Below, in pieces: positions 1 through 8,329 of a stretch of DNA of 40,430 nt (position 1 is its first letter; every line of letters begins with the position of its first letter). Both the position numbers and the translations under genes were made by a program. Origin of the DNA: Gemmatimonadaceae bacterium (GTDB lineage Bacteria; Latescibacterota; UBA2968; UBA8231); the NCBI GenBank assembly GCA_002726335.1, contig PBSR01000020.1, forward strand, positions 1 through 40,430. The letters are read 5' to 3'. The notes under the pieces are model-generated. The model ran no database searches, was not told the DNA's origin, and was given only the letters and a program-made list of their open reading frames with translations.

Positions 1-404
1 GTCGGAATCGGCTCGCCGTGGGCGCCGACGGTGGGATAGCCGAGGGCCTCGTCGATGCGGTCCTCGAAATCTTCGGAGATGGCGTGTTCGAGGCGGTCGG
101 CCTCGGCATCGACGGCGTCCCAGTCGTACCCCAGAGCCTGGCGCAGATAGAGCTCGAGGAGCCGGTGATGGCGTACGATCTCGAGGGCTATCTTGACCCC
201 TGCTGGCGTCAGCACGACGCCCTGATAGGGGCGATGCTCGAGAAGACGCATCTCGGCGAGCTTCTTGATCATGTTGGTCGCTGAGGCCGCCGACACTCCC
301 ATACGTTCGGCGATCAGTGTGGTAGAAACCATGGTCTCCACCTCCGGCGATCGACCCAGTTTATAGATCGATTTCAGGTAGTCCTGTACCGCCTCACTAA
401 GCAT
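1..404 (-). CDS. DtxR/MntR-family metal-dependent repressor (3' end cut by window edge)
   Basis: The first 134 codons of a metal-sensing repressor are visible; the C-terminus lies beyond the left edge. The protein starts MLSEAVQDYLKSIYKL, the usual helix 1 of DtxR/MntR proteins, followed by a winged helix-turn-helix (about residues 25-65, VSAASATNMIKKL) and the dimerisation/metal domain with the RHHRLLELYL and EADRLEH motifs and the GEPIP segment. Compared with DtxR, the Met10 and Cys102 ligand positions are both Asp, which is nearer the MntR type, so Mn or Fe sensing is possible. ATG at 404 has a GGAGAGG Shine-Dalgarno. The gene diverges from the feo operon, so it probably represses that operon and perhaps itself through the palindrome at 486-505. 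Confidence 0.9.
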   Translation of the reverse strand, partial: MLSEAVQDYLKSIYKLGRSPEVETMVSTTLIAERMGVSAASATNMIKKLAEMRLLEHRPYQGVVLTPAGVKIALEIVRHHRLLELYLRQALGYDWDAVDAEADRLEHAISEDFEDRIDEALGYPTVGAHGEPIP

Positions 405-476
405 ATCCTCTCCGTCGTCTCCTGGAATCTTCCCCCCTGTTCAAACTACGCCACCCTCGAGAAAATTAGCAAGTGG

Positions 477-505
477 TTGACGGCGAGTTTAGTCCAGGCT
501 AAACT
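477..505 (+). promoter_or_regulatory. Sigma70-like promoter of the feo operon
   Basis: TTGACG (477-482) and TAAACT (500-505) are separated by exactly 17 bases, a good housekeeping-type promoter reading into the DtxR-FeoA/feoB operon. The in-frame TTG at 477 lies within the -35 box, which argues that the downstream ATG at 561 is the real start of the first gene. The -10 box coincides with the right arm of a palindrome, so repressor binding would block RNA polymerase. Confidence 0.65.
486..505. promoter_or_regulatory. Palindromic operator for a DtxR/MntR-type repressor
   Basis: AGTTTAG (486-492) and CTAAACT (499-505) form a perfect 7-6-7 inverted repeat. The TTTAG-N6-CTAAA pattern is typical of binding sites of DtxR/MntR-family repressors. 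It lies in the intergenic region between a DtxR/MntR gene and the feo operon and covers the spacer and -10 box of the operon promoter. Repression of iron (or manganese) uptake when metal is plentiful is the obvious reading; the exact regulator, among two DtxR-like proteins encoded here, is inferred. Confidence 0.7.
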
Positions 506-560
506 AACGGTCGACCTTGGCTCCATAACATCTCATCGCCCGACAACAAAGCCGGCTACT

Positions 561-1622
561 ATGGACTCCGCCTTCCTTTCCTACATCGCAGCGCCTCTCA
601 TCCTCGCCGGACTGGCCGTACTTCTGTGGCCGAAGAGAGGATACCTGTGGCGCTGGCGACGACTCGCCCGATTGAGCGGCCGAGTCATGCTAGAGGACGG
701 GCTCAAGCACCTGTATGACTGCGAGTATCACAGGCGGACCGCCAGCGTAGAGAGCCTGGCCGGGGTCCTGGAGATGCCGCGCGGCAAGGCCGCGTCTCTG
801 CTGATTCAACTCGAATCCATGCGCTTGGCCTCCACCCTGGAAGAAGGTGTGGCCCTGACCCACGCCGGTCGCGACGAAGCTCTGCGGATCGTGCGCATCC
901 ACCGTCTGTGGGAACGCCACCTGGCCGAGCGGACCGGCGTCAGCCGGGCGCGCTGGCACGAGGAGGCCGAGCGTCAGGAGCACCGCATGTCCCCTGAGGA
1001 GACCGAAACCCTCTCCCAGGAGATGGGACACCCGGCCTACGATCCGCATGGCGATCCCATTCCGACGGCCACCGGCGAGGTGCCCCCCAGGAGTAGCCGG
1101 CCACTGACGACGTTGAAGGAAGGCGAACTGGGCCGGATCGAGCATGTGGAGGACGAGCCCGAGGACGTCTACCGGCGCCTGACGGAAGCGGGCCTTCACC
1201 CTGGTGTGCGCGTGCAACTGACGCAGATGAACGAGGAAGAGGTGCGGCTCGTGGCCGATGGCCAGCCTCACAGTCTGCCGCCCGTGGTGGCGGGCAACCT
1301 GTTCGTGCACCCCGTGGACGAGGCGATGCCGGGACCGTACGACTCTCTGGACGATCTCGAAATGGGTGAGAGTGCTCATGTCGTGCGTATTTCGCCCGCC
1401 TGTCGCGGCCTGGAGCGACGGCGGCTCATGGATATGGGGCTTGTTCCCGGTACAGCCGTCTCGCTGGAGATGCGCAGTCCGACCGGAGACCCCGCCGCGT
1501 ATCAGATACGCGGCGCCACCATCGCCCTGCGTCGACACCAGGCCCGGCACATCCAGGTTGAACGCGTTCTTGCCGAGCAGAGGGTTGCCGGCCAATCGAC
1601 ATCAGTTGAGGTGAAGACATGA
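561..1622 (+). CDS. Membrane-anchored DtxR-like/FeoA-domain fusion protein
   Basis: 353 residues with an unusual domain order. A single N-terminal membrane segment (about residues 4-21, [18 protein letters not shown]) is followed by a DtxR-like winged helix and dimerisation domain with a full set of candidate metal ligands (HRLWE and EAERQEH, as in MntR/DtxR), and then two FeoA/SH3-like domains (about 180-255 and 263-340; the second has the classic [12 protein letters not shown] turn). FeoA domains bind FeoB and help iron(II) import. The protein may sense metal at the membrane and control FeoB directly instead of, or besides, binding DNA. ATG at 561 is chosen over TTG at 477 because the promoter lies at 477-505. 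Its stop overlaps the next start (ATGA). Confidence 0.8.
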   Translation: MDSAFLSYIAAPLILAGLAVLLWPKRGYLWRWRRLARLSGRVMLEDGLKHLYDCEYHRRTASVESLAGVLEMPRGKAASLLIQLESMRLASTLEEGVALTHAGRDEALRIVRIHRLWERHLAERTGVSRARWHEEAERQEHRMSPEETETLSQEMGHPAYDPHGDPIPTATGEVPPRSSRPLTTLKEGELGRIEHVEDEPEDVYRRLTEAGLHPGVRVQLTQMNEEEVRLVADGQPHSLPPVVAGNLFVHPVDEAMPGPYDSLDDLEMGESAHVVRISPACRGLERRRLMDMGLVPGTAVSLEMRSPTGDPAAYQIRGATIALRRHQARHIQVERVLAEQRVAGQSTSVEVKT

Positions 1623-2470
1623 GTGCAGAAGAGGCGGCTCCGCCTGCCACTGCCGGGGGCAGCGCCTGCGAGGCGTGCCCCGCCCACCACGCCGGAAACC
1701 TGATCCGTCTCGGCGTGAACATGGCCAACTGGGATTTCGTTGTGGCCCTGGCGGGCAATCCGAATACCGGCAAGACGACGGTCTTCAACGCCCTCACCGG
1801 GTTGCGTCAGCACACGGGCAACTGGCCCGGCAAGACCGTCGTCCGCGCCGAGGGTGGGTTCGCCTACGCCGGGGGGCGCTACAAACTTGTGGATCTGCCC
1901 GGCACGTACTCGCTGCTGTCCACCAGCGACGACGAGGAAGTGGCACGCGACTTCATCCTCTTCGGCAGCCCGGATGTGACCGTCGTCGTCGTCGATGCCA
2001 CCGTGCTCGAGCGCAACCTCAATCTGGTGTTGCAGGTGCTGGAGATCACCGATCGCGCCGTCATCTGTCTCAACCTGATGGATGAGGTGCAGCGCCGCGG
2101 CATGGAAGTGGACGACCGCAGACTCGCCCGTGACCTCGGTGTTCCCGTGGTGCCGACGGTAGCTCGCCGTGGCGAGGGAATACCGGAGCTGCTGCAGGCC
2201 GTGACCGACGTGGGCGCTGGCCACATCGTCTGCAAGCCACACCGGATCGAGTCGCCGCCAGGGCTGAAGGAAGCCCTCGGCGAGTTGACCGATGACGTGG
2301 TATCCGCTTTCCCCGGACTGCCCAACGCGCGCTGGGTGGCACTGCGGTTGCTGGAAGGAGACGCACGTATCGCTGAGGCGGTGCGTTCCGGAGAGATCGC
2401 CGATCTGGGACGCCATCTGTCGACCCGGGCCGCCTCTGAGACCGGGCCGGCACTGCAGGAGGCGAAGTGA
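1619..2470 (+). CDS. feoB: FeoB N-terminal GTPase protein (split FeoB)
   Basis: 283 residues forming the cytosolic G domain of the ferrous iron transporter FeoB, here a separate protein. Motifs are G1 GNPNTGKT (46-53), a conserved GNWPGKTV switch region, G3 DLPG (92-95) and G4 NLMD (152-155), followed by the helical guanine-dissociation-inhibitor-like domain. An N-terminal extension carries CEACPAHH (C17, C20, H23, H24), a possible metal site. The start overlaps the stop of the preceding FeoA-fusion gene, and the stop overlaps the next gene, which encodes the FeoB membrane part, so the three are translationally coupled. The break falls cleanly between domains and the second part has its own ribosome site, so this is a genuine split and not a frameshift. 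Confidence 0.93.
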   Translation: MSAEEAAPPATAGGSACEACPAHHAGNLIRLGVNMANWDFVVALAGNPNTGKTTVFNALTGLRQHTGNWPGKTVVRAEGGFAYAGGRYKLVDLPGTYSLLSTSDDEEVARDFILFGSPDVTVVVVDATVLERNLNLVLQVLEITDRAVICLNLMDEVQRRGMEVDDRRLARDLGVPVVPTVARRGEGIPELLQAVTDVGAGHIVCKPHRIESPPGLKEALGELTDDVVSAFPGLPNARWVALRLLEGDARIAEAVRSGEIADLGRHLSTRAASETGPALQEAK

Positions 2471-3894
2471 TGCCGGAGCAAGCAGAACCCGAACAGATTC
2501 TCGAGCGTGTGGGATCCGTGCGCTGGAAAGCAGGCCGCAACTTCCACGACGAGCTCGTCGAGTCGATCTACACCGATGCCGCCCGTATCGCCGACCGGGC
2601 AGTTACCCGCAAGGGCGAGCGCGGACGCTTCGACATGGACCGTTCCATCGACAGGCTCGTGACCAGCCGTTGGCTCGGCTTTCCGTTGATGCTGCTCATG
2701 CTGACCGTCGTGTTCTGGTTGACCATCGAGGGGGCCAACTATCCGTCAGCGATGCTGGCGACACTGCTGGTGGAAACGATCCACCCGGCCCTCAACAGTG
2801 GGGCTGAGAGCATCGGCGCGCCCTGGTGGTTGAGTGGCCTGCTCATCGATGGGATTTATCTGGCCATGGCCTGGGTGATCAGTGTCATGCTGCCACCGAT
2901 GGCGATCTTCTTCCCGCTGTTTACCCTGTTGGAGGACTTCGGCTATCTGCCCCGCGTCGCCTTCAACCTGGACGGCCTGTTCCGCCGCGCCGGAGCCCAT
3001 GGGAAGCAGGCGCTGACCATGGCCATGGGCTTTGGCTGCAACGCCGCCGCCATCGTGTCGACACGTGTCATCGACAGCCCGCGGGAGCGCCTCATCGCCA
3101 TCATCACCAACAATTTCGCTCTGTGCAATGGTCGCTGGCCGACGCAGATCCTGGTGGCCACCATCTTCATCGGTGGGCTCGTGCCGGCCCATCTGGCGGG
3201 TCTGGTCTCCGCTGGCGCCGTGGTGGGCGTCGCCGTGCTGGGGATCTTTCTGACCTTCGTCGTCTCCTGGGCCCTGTCGCGTACGGTGCTGAAGGGCGAG
3301 GCCTCCGCCTTCAGCCTGGAGCTGCCCCCGTACCGGCCTCCCCAGATCCTGCGCACGATCTACACTTCGGTGATCGACCGCACCCTCATCGTCCTGTGGC
3401 GGGCCGTCATCTTCGCCGTGCCTGCCGGCGCCCTGATCTGGCTGGTGTCGAATGTTCACGTCGCCGGGAGGAGCCTGGCCGAACACTTCATCGATCTCAC
3501 CGGCCCCTTCGGAGCCTTTCTCGGCCTCAACGGAGTCATCCTGCTGGCCTACGTGGTGGCCATCCCCGCCAACGAGATCGTCATTCCCACGATCCTGATG
3601 CTGACGGTGCTCAACGCGCGGATCACCGGCGCCGGAGAGGGAGCGGGAGTGATGTTCGAGCCCGACTCGCTCGCAGCCAACGCCGACGTGCTGCGCGCCG
3701 GTGGATGGACATTGCTGACGGCGGTGAACCTGATGCTGTTCAGCCTGGTTCACAACCCCTGTTCGACGACGATCTACACCATCTACCGTGAGACGAGGAG
3801 CGCCAGGTGGACGGTGGTTGCATCCCTGCTGCCGGTGGTCATGGGCTTCGTTCTGTGCTTCGTCGTTGCCCTGGTGTGGCGTCTGCTCACATGA
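2470..3894 (+). CDS. feoB: FeoB membrane permease protein (split FeoB)
   Basis: 474 residues, the transmembrane half of the Fe(II) transporter FeoB. It has around ten hydrophobic segments and both Gate repeats: the first holds [15 protein letters not shown] with the conserved Cys lining the iron path, the second [10 protein letters not shown] and [15 protein letters not shown]. The N-terminal about 80 residues are the soluble linker to the G domain. ATG at 2470 follows AGGAGG (2457-2462) at seven bases, which favours it over GTG at 2467. The stop of the G-domain gene overlaps this start (TGATG). It works with the products of 1619-2470 and 561-1622 to import ferrous iron. Confidence 0.93.
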   Translation: MPEQAEPEQILERVGSVRWKAGRNFHDELVESIYTDAARIADRAVTRKGERGRFDMDRSIDRLVTSRWLGFPLMLLMLTVVFWLTIEGANYPSAMLATLLVETIHPALNSGAESIGAPWWLSGLLIDGIYLAMAWVISVMLPPMAIFFPLFTLLEDFGYLPRVAFNLDGLFRRAGAHGKQALTMAMGFGCNAAAIVSTRVIDSPRERLIAIITNNFALCNGRWPTQILVATIFIGGLVPAHLAGLVSAGAVVGVAVLGIFLTFVVSWALSRTVLKGEASAFSLELPPYRPPQILRTIYTSVIDRTLIVLWRAVIFAVPAGALIWLVSNVHVAGRSLAEHFIDLTGPFGAFLGLNGVILLAYVVAIPANEIVIPTILMLTVLNARITGAGEGAGVMFEPDSLAANADVLRAGGWTLLTAVNLMLFSLVHNPCSTTIYTIYRETRSARWTVVASLLPVVMGFVLCFVVALVWRLLT

Positions 3895-4057
3895 CAGGCC
3901 AGGAACTGCTACTACCGACGATTCAATATGGAAACCGGTGGCCTCGAGAATCGAGACCCGTAGTCTGAATGTCAGATGAGCCAGTGACTCCGGTTGCCCC
4001 GAAATGGGCGGGGCGCGTGCACAAGTGGAAGCGGTCCGCCAACGAGGCGACAGGCTC

Positions 4058-4489
4058 ATGACGGTCACCTACCGAAGCGACCTCGACGGTGTAGATTGGG
4101 AGGCGCTGAAGCAAGATCTCATCGCCGATGACTTCCACAACGGTCGGACCACGGCGCAAGTGCGGACCTCATTCGAGAACAGCGGCGCCGTCGCCATGGG
4201 ATTCGAGGGTGATCGGTGTATTGCCAACGGTCGACTGCTGAGTGACGGTGTGGGCAATGCCTACGTCATCGATGTATGGACGAAGAGCGCCTACCGCCGG
4301 CAGGGCATCGCTCGGACAATCATGCACATGCTGATCTCGACGGTTCCGGGACAGCACATCTATCTGCAGACCGATGATGCCAGCGGGTTCTATGAGAAAC
4401 TGGGATTCGTCGAACAGCCCAAGGGTATGATGTTCATCGCCGGACGGTATCTCAACCGCCGAGCGGGCACCACGTCAACAGGAGCGTGA
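4058..4489 (+). CDS. GNAT-family N-acetyltransferase
   Basis: 143 residues. The acetyl-CoA binding signature of the GNAT fold is seen in VWTKSAYRRQGIARTIM (about residues 73-89, with the R-x-x-G-I-A turn), followed by the typical QTDDASGFYEKLGF segment near the end, where the Tyr usually acts as general acid. The substrate cannot be read from the sequence. ATG at 4058 begins MTVTYRS, a usual GNAT start; an upstream in-frame start at 4004 would add an unlikely basic leader. The stop overlaps the start of the nucleotidyltransferase gene, so the two are probably co-transcribed. Confidence 0.85.
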   Translation: MTVTYRSDLDGVDWEALKQDLIADDFHNGRTTAQVRTSFENSGAVAMGFEGDRCIANGRLLSDGVGNAYVIDVWTKSAYRRQGIARTIMHMLISTVPGQHIYLQTDDASGFYEKLGFVEQPKGMMFIAGRYLNRRAGTTSTGA

Positions 4490-5298
4490 TGGACACCAGG
4501 AAGTATCCGGCTACGCCACGACATCAGGCTCTGCTCCAGGCCATCGCCTCCTACTACGAACACGATTCGCGAGTTCTTGCCCTGTCCGTCTTCGGCTCGC
4601 TCAGCCGCGGCGACTGGGATGAGTTCTCCGACCTCGATCTCGATGTTGTGCTGGCCGACGGTATGCAGCTCGTCGCCACCGAGGAGCTGCATCAACTGTG
4701 CGAGGTGCTGCACGAGGAGCGGTGTGCCGCCATCGTCCCCTCAGGACAGGAGGCCGGTGACGTGCTCTTCGAGTCACTGATGCAGATGTCGGTGCGGTAC
4801 CATACCCTCGAGACGACCAACTGGAAAATCGTCGACAGTCTTCAGGTCCTGGTCGGCAGCATTGATACGGCCACCGTCGCGGCTGCGGGTCGGACGAACC
4901 GCCCGACAGAGAAGACTGCGCCTCGGGACCTGCTGGACCGGTTGCTGCGTTGTGTCGCCCTCGTCGACACCAACCTGCAACGAGGTTGCCTCTGGGAAGC
5001 CGAGGAGTCGCTCCATCGCACCCGACAGGGGTTCATGGAACTGTACTGCCTGGCCCGAGGCGGCCAGCGCCCGGAGAAGTTCTTCCAGACAGATGCGGAT
5101 GACGGATGGCAGCACCAGCTCGCGCGGACGATCCCGCAACATGATCACCTGTCAATGCAAGCCGCGTTGAGGCAATGCATCGAGATCCTGGAACAGGATC
5201 TGGCGAGACTGGCAGATGGGCAGGCGAAGCTGGCAGGCGGTCATCGGGTCGTGTTGGCGAACATCCGGACACGACAGGGCTGGCCGACGGCGACCTGA
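4489..5298 (+). CDS. Nucleotidyltransferase-domain protein (aminoglycoside-type)
   Basis: 269 residues. The N-terminal Pol-beta-like nucleotidyltransferase domain has an exact GS-x10-D-x-D motif (G36 S37, D48, D50, third carboxylate near D52) in FGSLSRGDWDEFSDLDLDV. The C-terminal half is helical, as in aminoglycoside/lincosamide nucleotidyltransferases. Such enzymes transfer AMP or another nucleotide to a small molecule or protein; the real substrate is unknown, and calling it a resistance gene would be over-reading. ATG at 4489 overlaps the TGA of the GNAT gene (TGATG) with GGAG four bases upstream. The pairing with a GNAT gene recalls two-step modification cassettes but is only suggestive. 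Confidence 0.8.
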   Translation: MDTRKYPATPRHQALLQAIASYYEHDSRVLALSVFGSLSRGDWDEFSDLDLDVVLADGMQLVATEELHQLCEVLHEERCAAIVPSGQEAGDVLFESLMQMSVRYHTLETTNWKIVDSLQVLVGSIDTATVAAAGRTNRPTEKTAPRDLLDRLLRCVALVDTNLQRGCLWEAEESLHRTRQGFMELYCLARGGQRPEKFFQTDADDGWQHQLARTIPQHDHLSMQAALRQCIEILEQDLARLADGQAKLAGGHRVVLANIRTRQGWPTAT

Positions 5299-5360
5299 GC
5301 GGCCCCAACGCTTGTCACCGGAACCGGCGACGGCGAGCTTAGGGGGTTTGGGAGACATCA

Positions 5361-6788
5361 TTGAGCGCGAAAGAGCCGGAAGCACCGGCGAACCCCATTG
5401 CGGCGATGCTCGGAGGGGGCGGCAAGAGCCGTGTCGCCGAGTTCGTCGCCGATCCCCGCAGAGCCGTCTGGAAGCTGTCGGTGCCCGTCATGGCGGGTAT
5501 GGCGATCCAGACGCTCTACAACATCGTCGACATGATCTTTGTCGGCCGTCTCGGCGGCGACGCCGTGGCGGCGTTGACCTTCAACATGCCCATCGGCTTC
5601 TTCGCCATGGGTGTGGCCTTCGGCCTCGGCACGGGGGCGACGAGTGTCATCGCCCGCTTCATTGGCGCCGACGACAAGAAATCCGCCGACAACGCCGCCG
5701 AGCACGCCCTGCTCGTGGCGCTGGGGTTTGGTGTTCTGGCCGTGGTCGGCGCTCTGTGGTTCAAGGTGCAGATCTTCGCGATGCTCGGCGCTGAAGGGGA
5801 GGTGCTGCGCCTGGCGACGCAGTATTTCGAGGTCGTCGTGCTCAGCTTCCTGTTCCAGATCCTCAATGTCACCTTCCGCTCGATCATGGGTGGCGAAGGC
5901 GACACACGCACACCCCTGGCTCTGCAGGGAACCGGCACGCTGCTCAATATCGTCCTCGATCCGATCTTCATTTTCTGGCTCGACATGGGAGTACGAGGGG
6001 CGGCGCTGGCCACCGTGGCCAGCCAGATCGTCGTATTCATCGCGTTCATCCTCTACATCTTCGTCCGCAAGGGGACGTATGTGGAGTTCCGCTTCGCTGA
6101 CTTCAAGCCGTCGGCACGAATCACAGCGGACATCCTCAACGTCGGGCTGCCGGCGTCAGCGTCCATGGTCATTATGTCGGTGGGAGGCATGTTCTACAAC
6201 CGCATCGTCTCCGCTTTCGGCGCCCAGGCCGTGGCCGGTCTGGGGATCGGGGGCCGCATGGATGCCGTCTTCTTCCTGCCGATCTTTGCCCTGGCCACCA
6301 GCCAGGTGACGCTCGCGGGCATGTTTGTCGGGGCCAGACGGCCAGACCTGATACGGGAGACGGTCATCTACACGATCCTGCGCGCCGAGATCTTCGCTGT
6401 GGCCCTTGGCGTGCTCTTCTGGATCTTTGCGCCGCAATTATCGGGATGGTTTACCGAAGATCCGGTGATCATCGGTATCGCTGCCGAATACGTGCGCGTC
6501 ATCTCCTGTGCCTTCCCTTTCATCACCATCGGCATCATCAGCGGCCGTGTGTTTCAGGGGCTCGGCAGTGGCATGCCAGGACTGCTGCTGACAGCCCTGC
6601 GGATCGTGTTGATCTCGGTACCGCTGGCGTGGATCCTCACACAGGTCTTCGACTATGGCCTGCGGGCGGTGTGGATCTCCTTCGCTGTGTCAGGGTTTTT
6701 CACGTCCATCGTTGCCGTGGCGTGGGTGCATCTGCGGCTGCGACGCGTCGAAGCAGATCTGCAGGGGCGGGGGCCGGCTGGTTCCTAG
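5361..6788 (+). CDS. MATE-family multidrug/toxin efflux transporter
   Basis: 475 residues with about 12 membrane segments, the usual size of a MATE exporter, which swaps organic cations or metabolites for Na+ or H+ at the inner membrane. The N-terminal region (WKLSVPVMAGMAIQTLYNIVD, then FVGRLGGDAVAAL) is the classic MatE/NorM opening, and the second MatE repeat begins near residue 250 (VGLPASASMVIMSVGGM). The start appears to be TTG at 5361, which has GGGAGA six bases upstream; ATG at 5406 is the alternative and would drop 15 non-membrane residues. It stands 62 bases after the nucleotidyltransferase gene. Confidence 0.9.
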   Translation: MSAKEPEAPANPIAAMLGGGGKSRVAEFVADPRRAVWKLSVPVMAGMAIQTLYNIVDMIFVGRLGGDAVAALTFNMPIGFFAMGVAFGLGTGATSVIARFIGADDKKSADNAAEHALLVALGFGVLAVVGALWFKVQIFAMLGAEGEVLRLATQYFEVVVLSFLFQILNVTFRSIMGGEGDTRTPLALQGTGTLLNIVLDPIFIFWLDMGVRGAALATVASQIVVFIAFILYIFVRKGTYVEFRFADFKPSARITADILNVGLPASASMVIMSVGGMFYNRIVSAFGAQAVAGLGIGGRMDAVFFLPIFALATSQVTLAGMFVGARRPDLIRETVIYTILRAEIFAVALGVLFWIFAPQLSGWFTEDPVIIGIAAEYVRVISCAFPFITIGIISGRVFQGLGSGMPGLLLTALRIVLISVPLAWILTQVFDYGLRAVWISFAVSGFFTSIVAVAWVHLRLRRVEADLQGRGPAGS

Positions 6789-6955
6789 TTGTGGTCTAGA
6801 CCTACCGCTGGCTCGCTGACCCGCGTTGCAGGGGTCGTCCCCACCAGGCGCTTCCGTCAGGCTCCCGAGATTCTGCTGGCACGGCCCTTTCTCGACGTAT
6901 CTCTCTGGTGTACCACCCCCCCTGTCGTCTAGCTTCTCGCCGGAACCCCCGAAAG

Positions 6956-7232
6956 CCAGACGGTGCTGCCGCGCTGGAGGTGTTCGCTCCAGGACGGTTC
7001 GACGTAGCACTCATCGATCTGGGAATCCCCACCGTCGCCGGTGACAAGGTCGCCGCCGACATGCGCCTGCTGGATCCGGCCCTGGTGGCGGTGCTGGTCA
7101 CCGGTTGCGTCATGGAAGAGGATGACCCCCGTCTGGCAACCTTCGACCTTTTACCTTCAGAAGCCGGTGCTTGGACAAGCCCTGGACAGGATCGTCGCCG
7201 AGGCGATCGCGTTACACGATTCGCGGTCGTGA
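6956..7232 (+). pseudogene. Decayed response-regulator receiver domain
   Basis: From 6956 one frame reads PDGAAALEVFAP, then FDVALIDLGIP (phospho-acceptor Asp) and LVAVLVTG (conserved Thr), a clear CheY-like receiver. After GAC at 7145-7147 the match jumps to the frame one base downstream, beginning TTT TAC CTT CAG AAG CCG (7149 on), giving FYLQKPV with the conserved Lys and then the last helix to the stop at 7230-7232. So one extra base near 7148 breaks the gene. The first half of the domain, including the acidic pair after strand 1, is not found in any frame upstream. With both the 5' loss and the frameshift this is a pseudogene. 6789-6955 shows nothing recognisable. Confidence 0.75.
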
Positions 7233-7250
7233 TCGGTATGTTGGCAGCGC

Positions 7251-7940
7251 CTACTCGCTGAACAGTCGGACATAGGGCTGGTAGACAAAGCGTCGATTTC
7301 GGGCGTGCCCCGTGACCTCGTCCAGAACCCCTATCTGAACGAGACGGACGACCAGGTTGTTTGCCGCCGCGTACCCCGTGTCATTCGTCTCTTGCACATC
7401 AGAGACTGACACGATGGGCCGGTCGAACAGCGATTCCAATACCCTGTGCCCATTGGCGGCGGCGCGCCCGAGGTTCGCAGTGATGGCGGCACGGTGCTCT
7501 TCACGAAGCGCCAGGATCTGTCGAGCCGTGTCGGTGGCTTCATTGCTTACTTCCACGACACCACGCAGGAAGAACTCCAACCAGCCTTCCCAGTCTCCGT
7601 CATCACGTACAGCCTGCAGGCGATCATAGTATGCCTGCCGGTGCCTCTTGAAGTAGTGCGACAGATAGAGCACTGGCTTCAGCAGGACGCCCTGCTCAGT
7701 CAGCAGGAACGTAATCAGCAGTCGTCCGATGCGGCCGTTGCCGTCGAGAAATGGATGAATGGTCTCGAACTGACCGTGTGCGAGTCCGATTCTCACGAGC
7801 ATTGGCAGGTCGTCTGTCTTGTGCAGGAATCTCTCGAGCTGTCCGAGTGATTCAGGAACCAACTCCGGTGGCGGTGGCACATAAAGGGCGTCCGCCAACG
7901 TATAACCAGCCGGCCCGATCCAGTTCTGCGACTGGCGCAT
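7251..7940 (-). CDS. Fic-family protein, truncated at the N-terminus
   Basis: 229 residues with an intact Fic motif, HPFLDGNGRIGR (residues 62-73), including catalytic His62. Fic enzymes move AMP (or other nucleotide parts) from ATP onto target proteins. A winged-helix-like C-terminal part (about 160-229) follows. Full-length members with this architecture are about 370 residues and begin with a Fic_N domain, missing here. The codons just upstream of ATG 7940 (7941-7979) still read VEGVRGGRLTPGE, which is normal Fic sequence, before similarity stops and an in-frame TGA occurs at 8019-8021. The gene has therefore lost its 5' end; whether the remaining ORF is expressed is unknown, and loss of the N-terminal part could also remove self-inhibition. 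Confidence 0.85.
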   Translation of the reverse strand: MRQSQNWIGPAGYTLADALYVPPPPELVPESLGQLERFLHKTDDLPMLVRIGLAHGQFETIHPFLDGNGRIGRLLITFLLTEQGVLLKPVLYLSHYFKRHRQAYYDRLQAVRDDGDWEGWLEFFLRGVVEVSNEATDTARQILALREEHRAAITANLGRAAANGHRVLESLFDRPIVSVSDVQETNDTGYAAANNLVVRLVQIGVLDEVTGHARNRRFVYQPYVRLFSE

Positions 7941-7979
7941 CTCGCCCGGTGTCAGCCGGCCTCCGCGGACCCCCTCGAC

Positions 7980-8329
7980 AATACCGCCTCTTTGCGTACA
8001 TACATGAATACAAAGAGGTCAGGATTAGGCAATGTCCCCACAGTGCCGTCCAGTCGTCCCAATGCCCTGCCAGCCTGTGACAGGAGACCCTGAAGCGCAG
8101 TCAAGGCAACAGGAGGATGTGGCGGCAGGGGCGCGGCGTATATGTTTCGCTGCTGATAGTATAGCTCAGTTTCCCATCCATACTATTCGCAGCGTGGCAC
8201 ATGAAAGCAATCAGCGTCTTTGTTATCCATTAGGGATAACATGAGCCGAACCAATTCATCGCCACGCAGAGCGACAGCACGCCCAGCCTGCCGTATGCCG
8301 CTTGGCCCACCTGCGCCGCAGGTGGAGCA
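7980..8329. other. Gene-free patch with inverted repeats and a probable mobile-element remnant
   Basis: No convincing gene. Structures seen: an 8-bp inverted repeat CCTCTTTG (7987-7994)/CAAAGAGG (8011-8018) with a 16-base loop, next to AGGATTAGGCAATGTCCCCA, where the fic homology breaks; a 7-bp repeat ATAGTAT (8156-8162)/ATACTAT (8180-8186); a perfect TGTTATCC (8221-8228)/GGATAACA (8234-8241); and CCACCTGC (8307-8314)/GCAGGTGG (8318-8325) just after the receiver gene. The stretch 8141-8245 looks more AT-rich than its surroundings. It reads as the scar of an insertion that cut the fic gene, possibly an IS200/REP-type end, but no transposase remains. Confidence 0.5.
8307..8325 (-). terminator. 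Stem-loop after the receiver gene (possible terminator)
   Basis: A perfect 8-bp stem with a 3-base loop begins five bases after the stop codon of the minus-strand receiver gene (stop at 8332-8330). There is no U-run after it, so it may stabilise the mRNA 3' end or act with Rho and not as a classical intrinsic terminator. Confidence 0.4.

Noticed and set aside
477..560. TTG-start extension of the DtxR-FeoA fusion
   Set aside because: The region holds the promoter and operator; the natural membrane anchor begins at ATG 561.
1619..3894. FeoB as one gene broken by a frameshift
   Set aside because: The break falls between domains and the second part has its own AGGAGG and ATG, so a genuine split is the better reading.
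2746..4068. Long antisense ORF (440 codons) across feoB
   Set aside because: Opposite-strand shadow in GC-rich coding DNA; low-complexity His/Gln/Arg-rich translation with no family motif.
4489..6788. Antibiotic-resistance cassette (acetyltransferase, nucleotidyltransferase, efflux)
   Set aside because: The domains are broad families with no resistance-specific motif and no mobile-element context.
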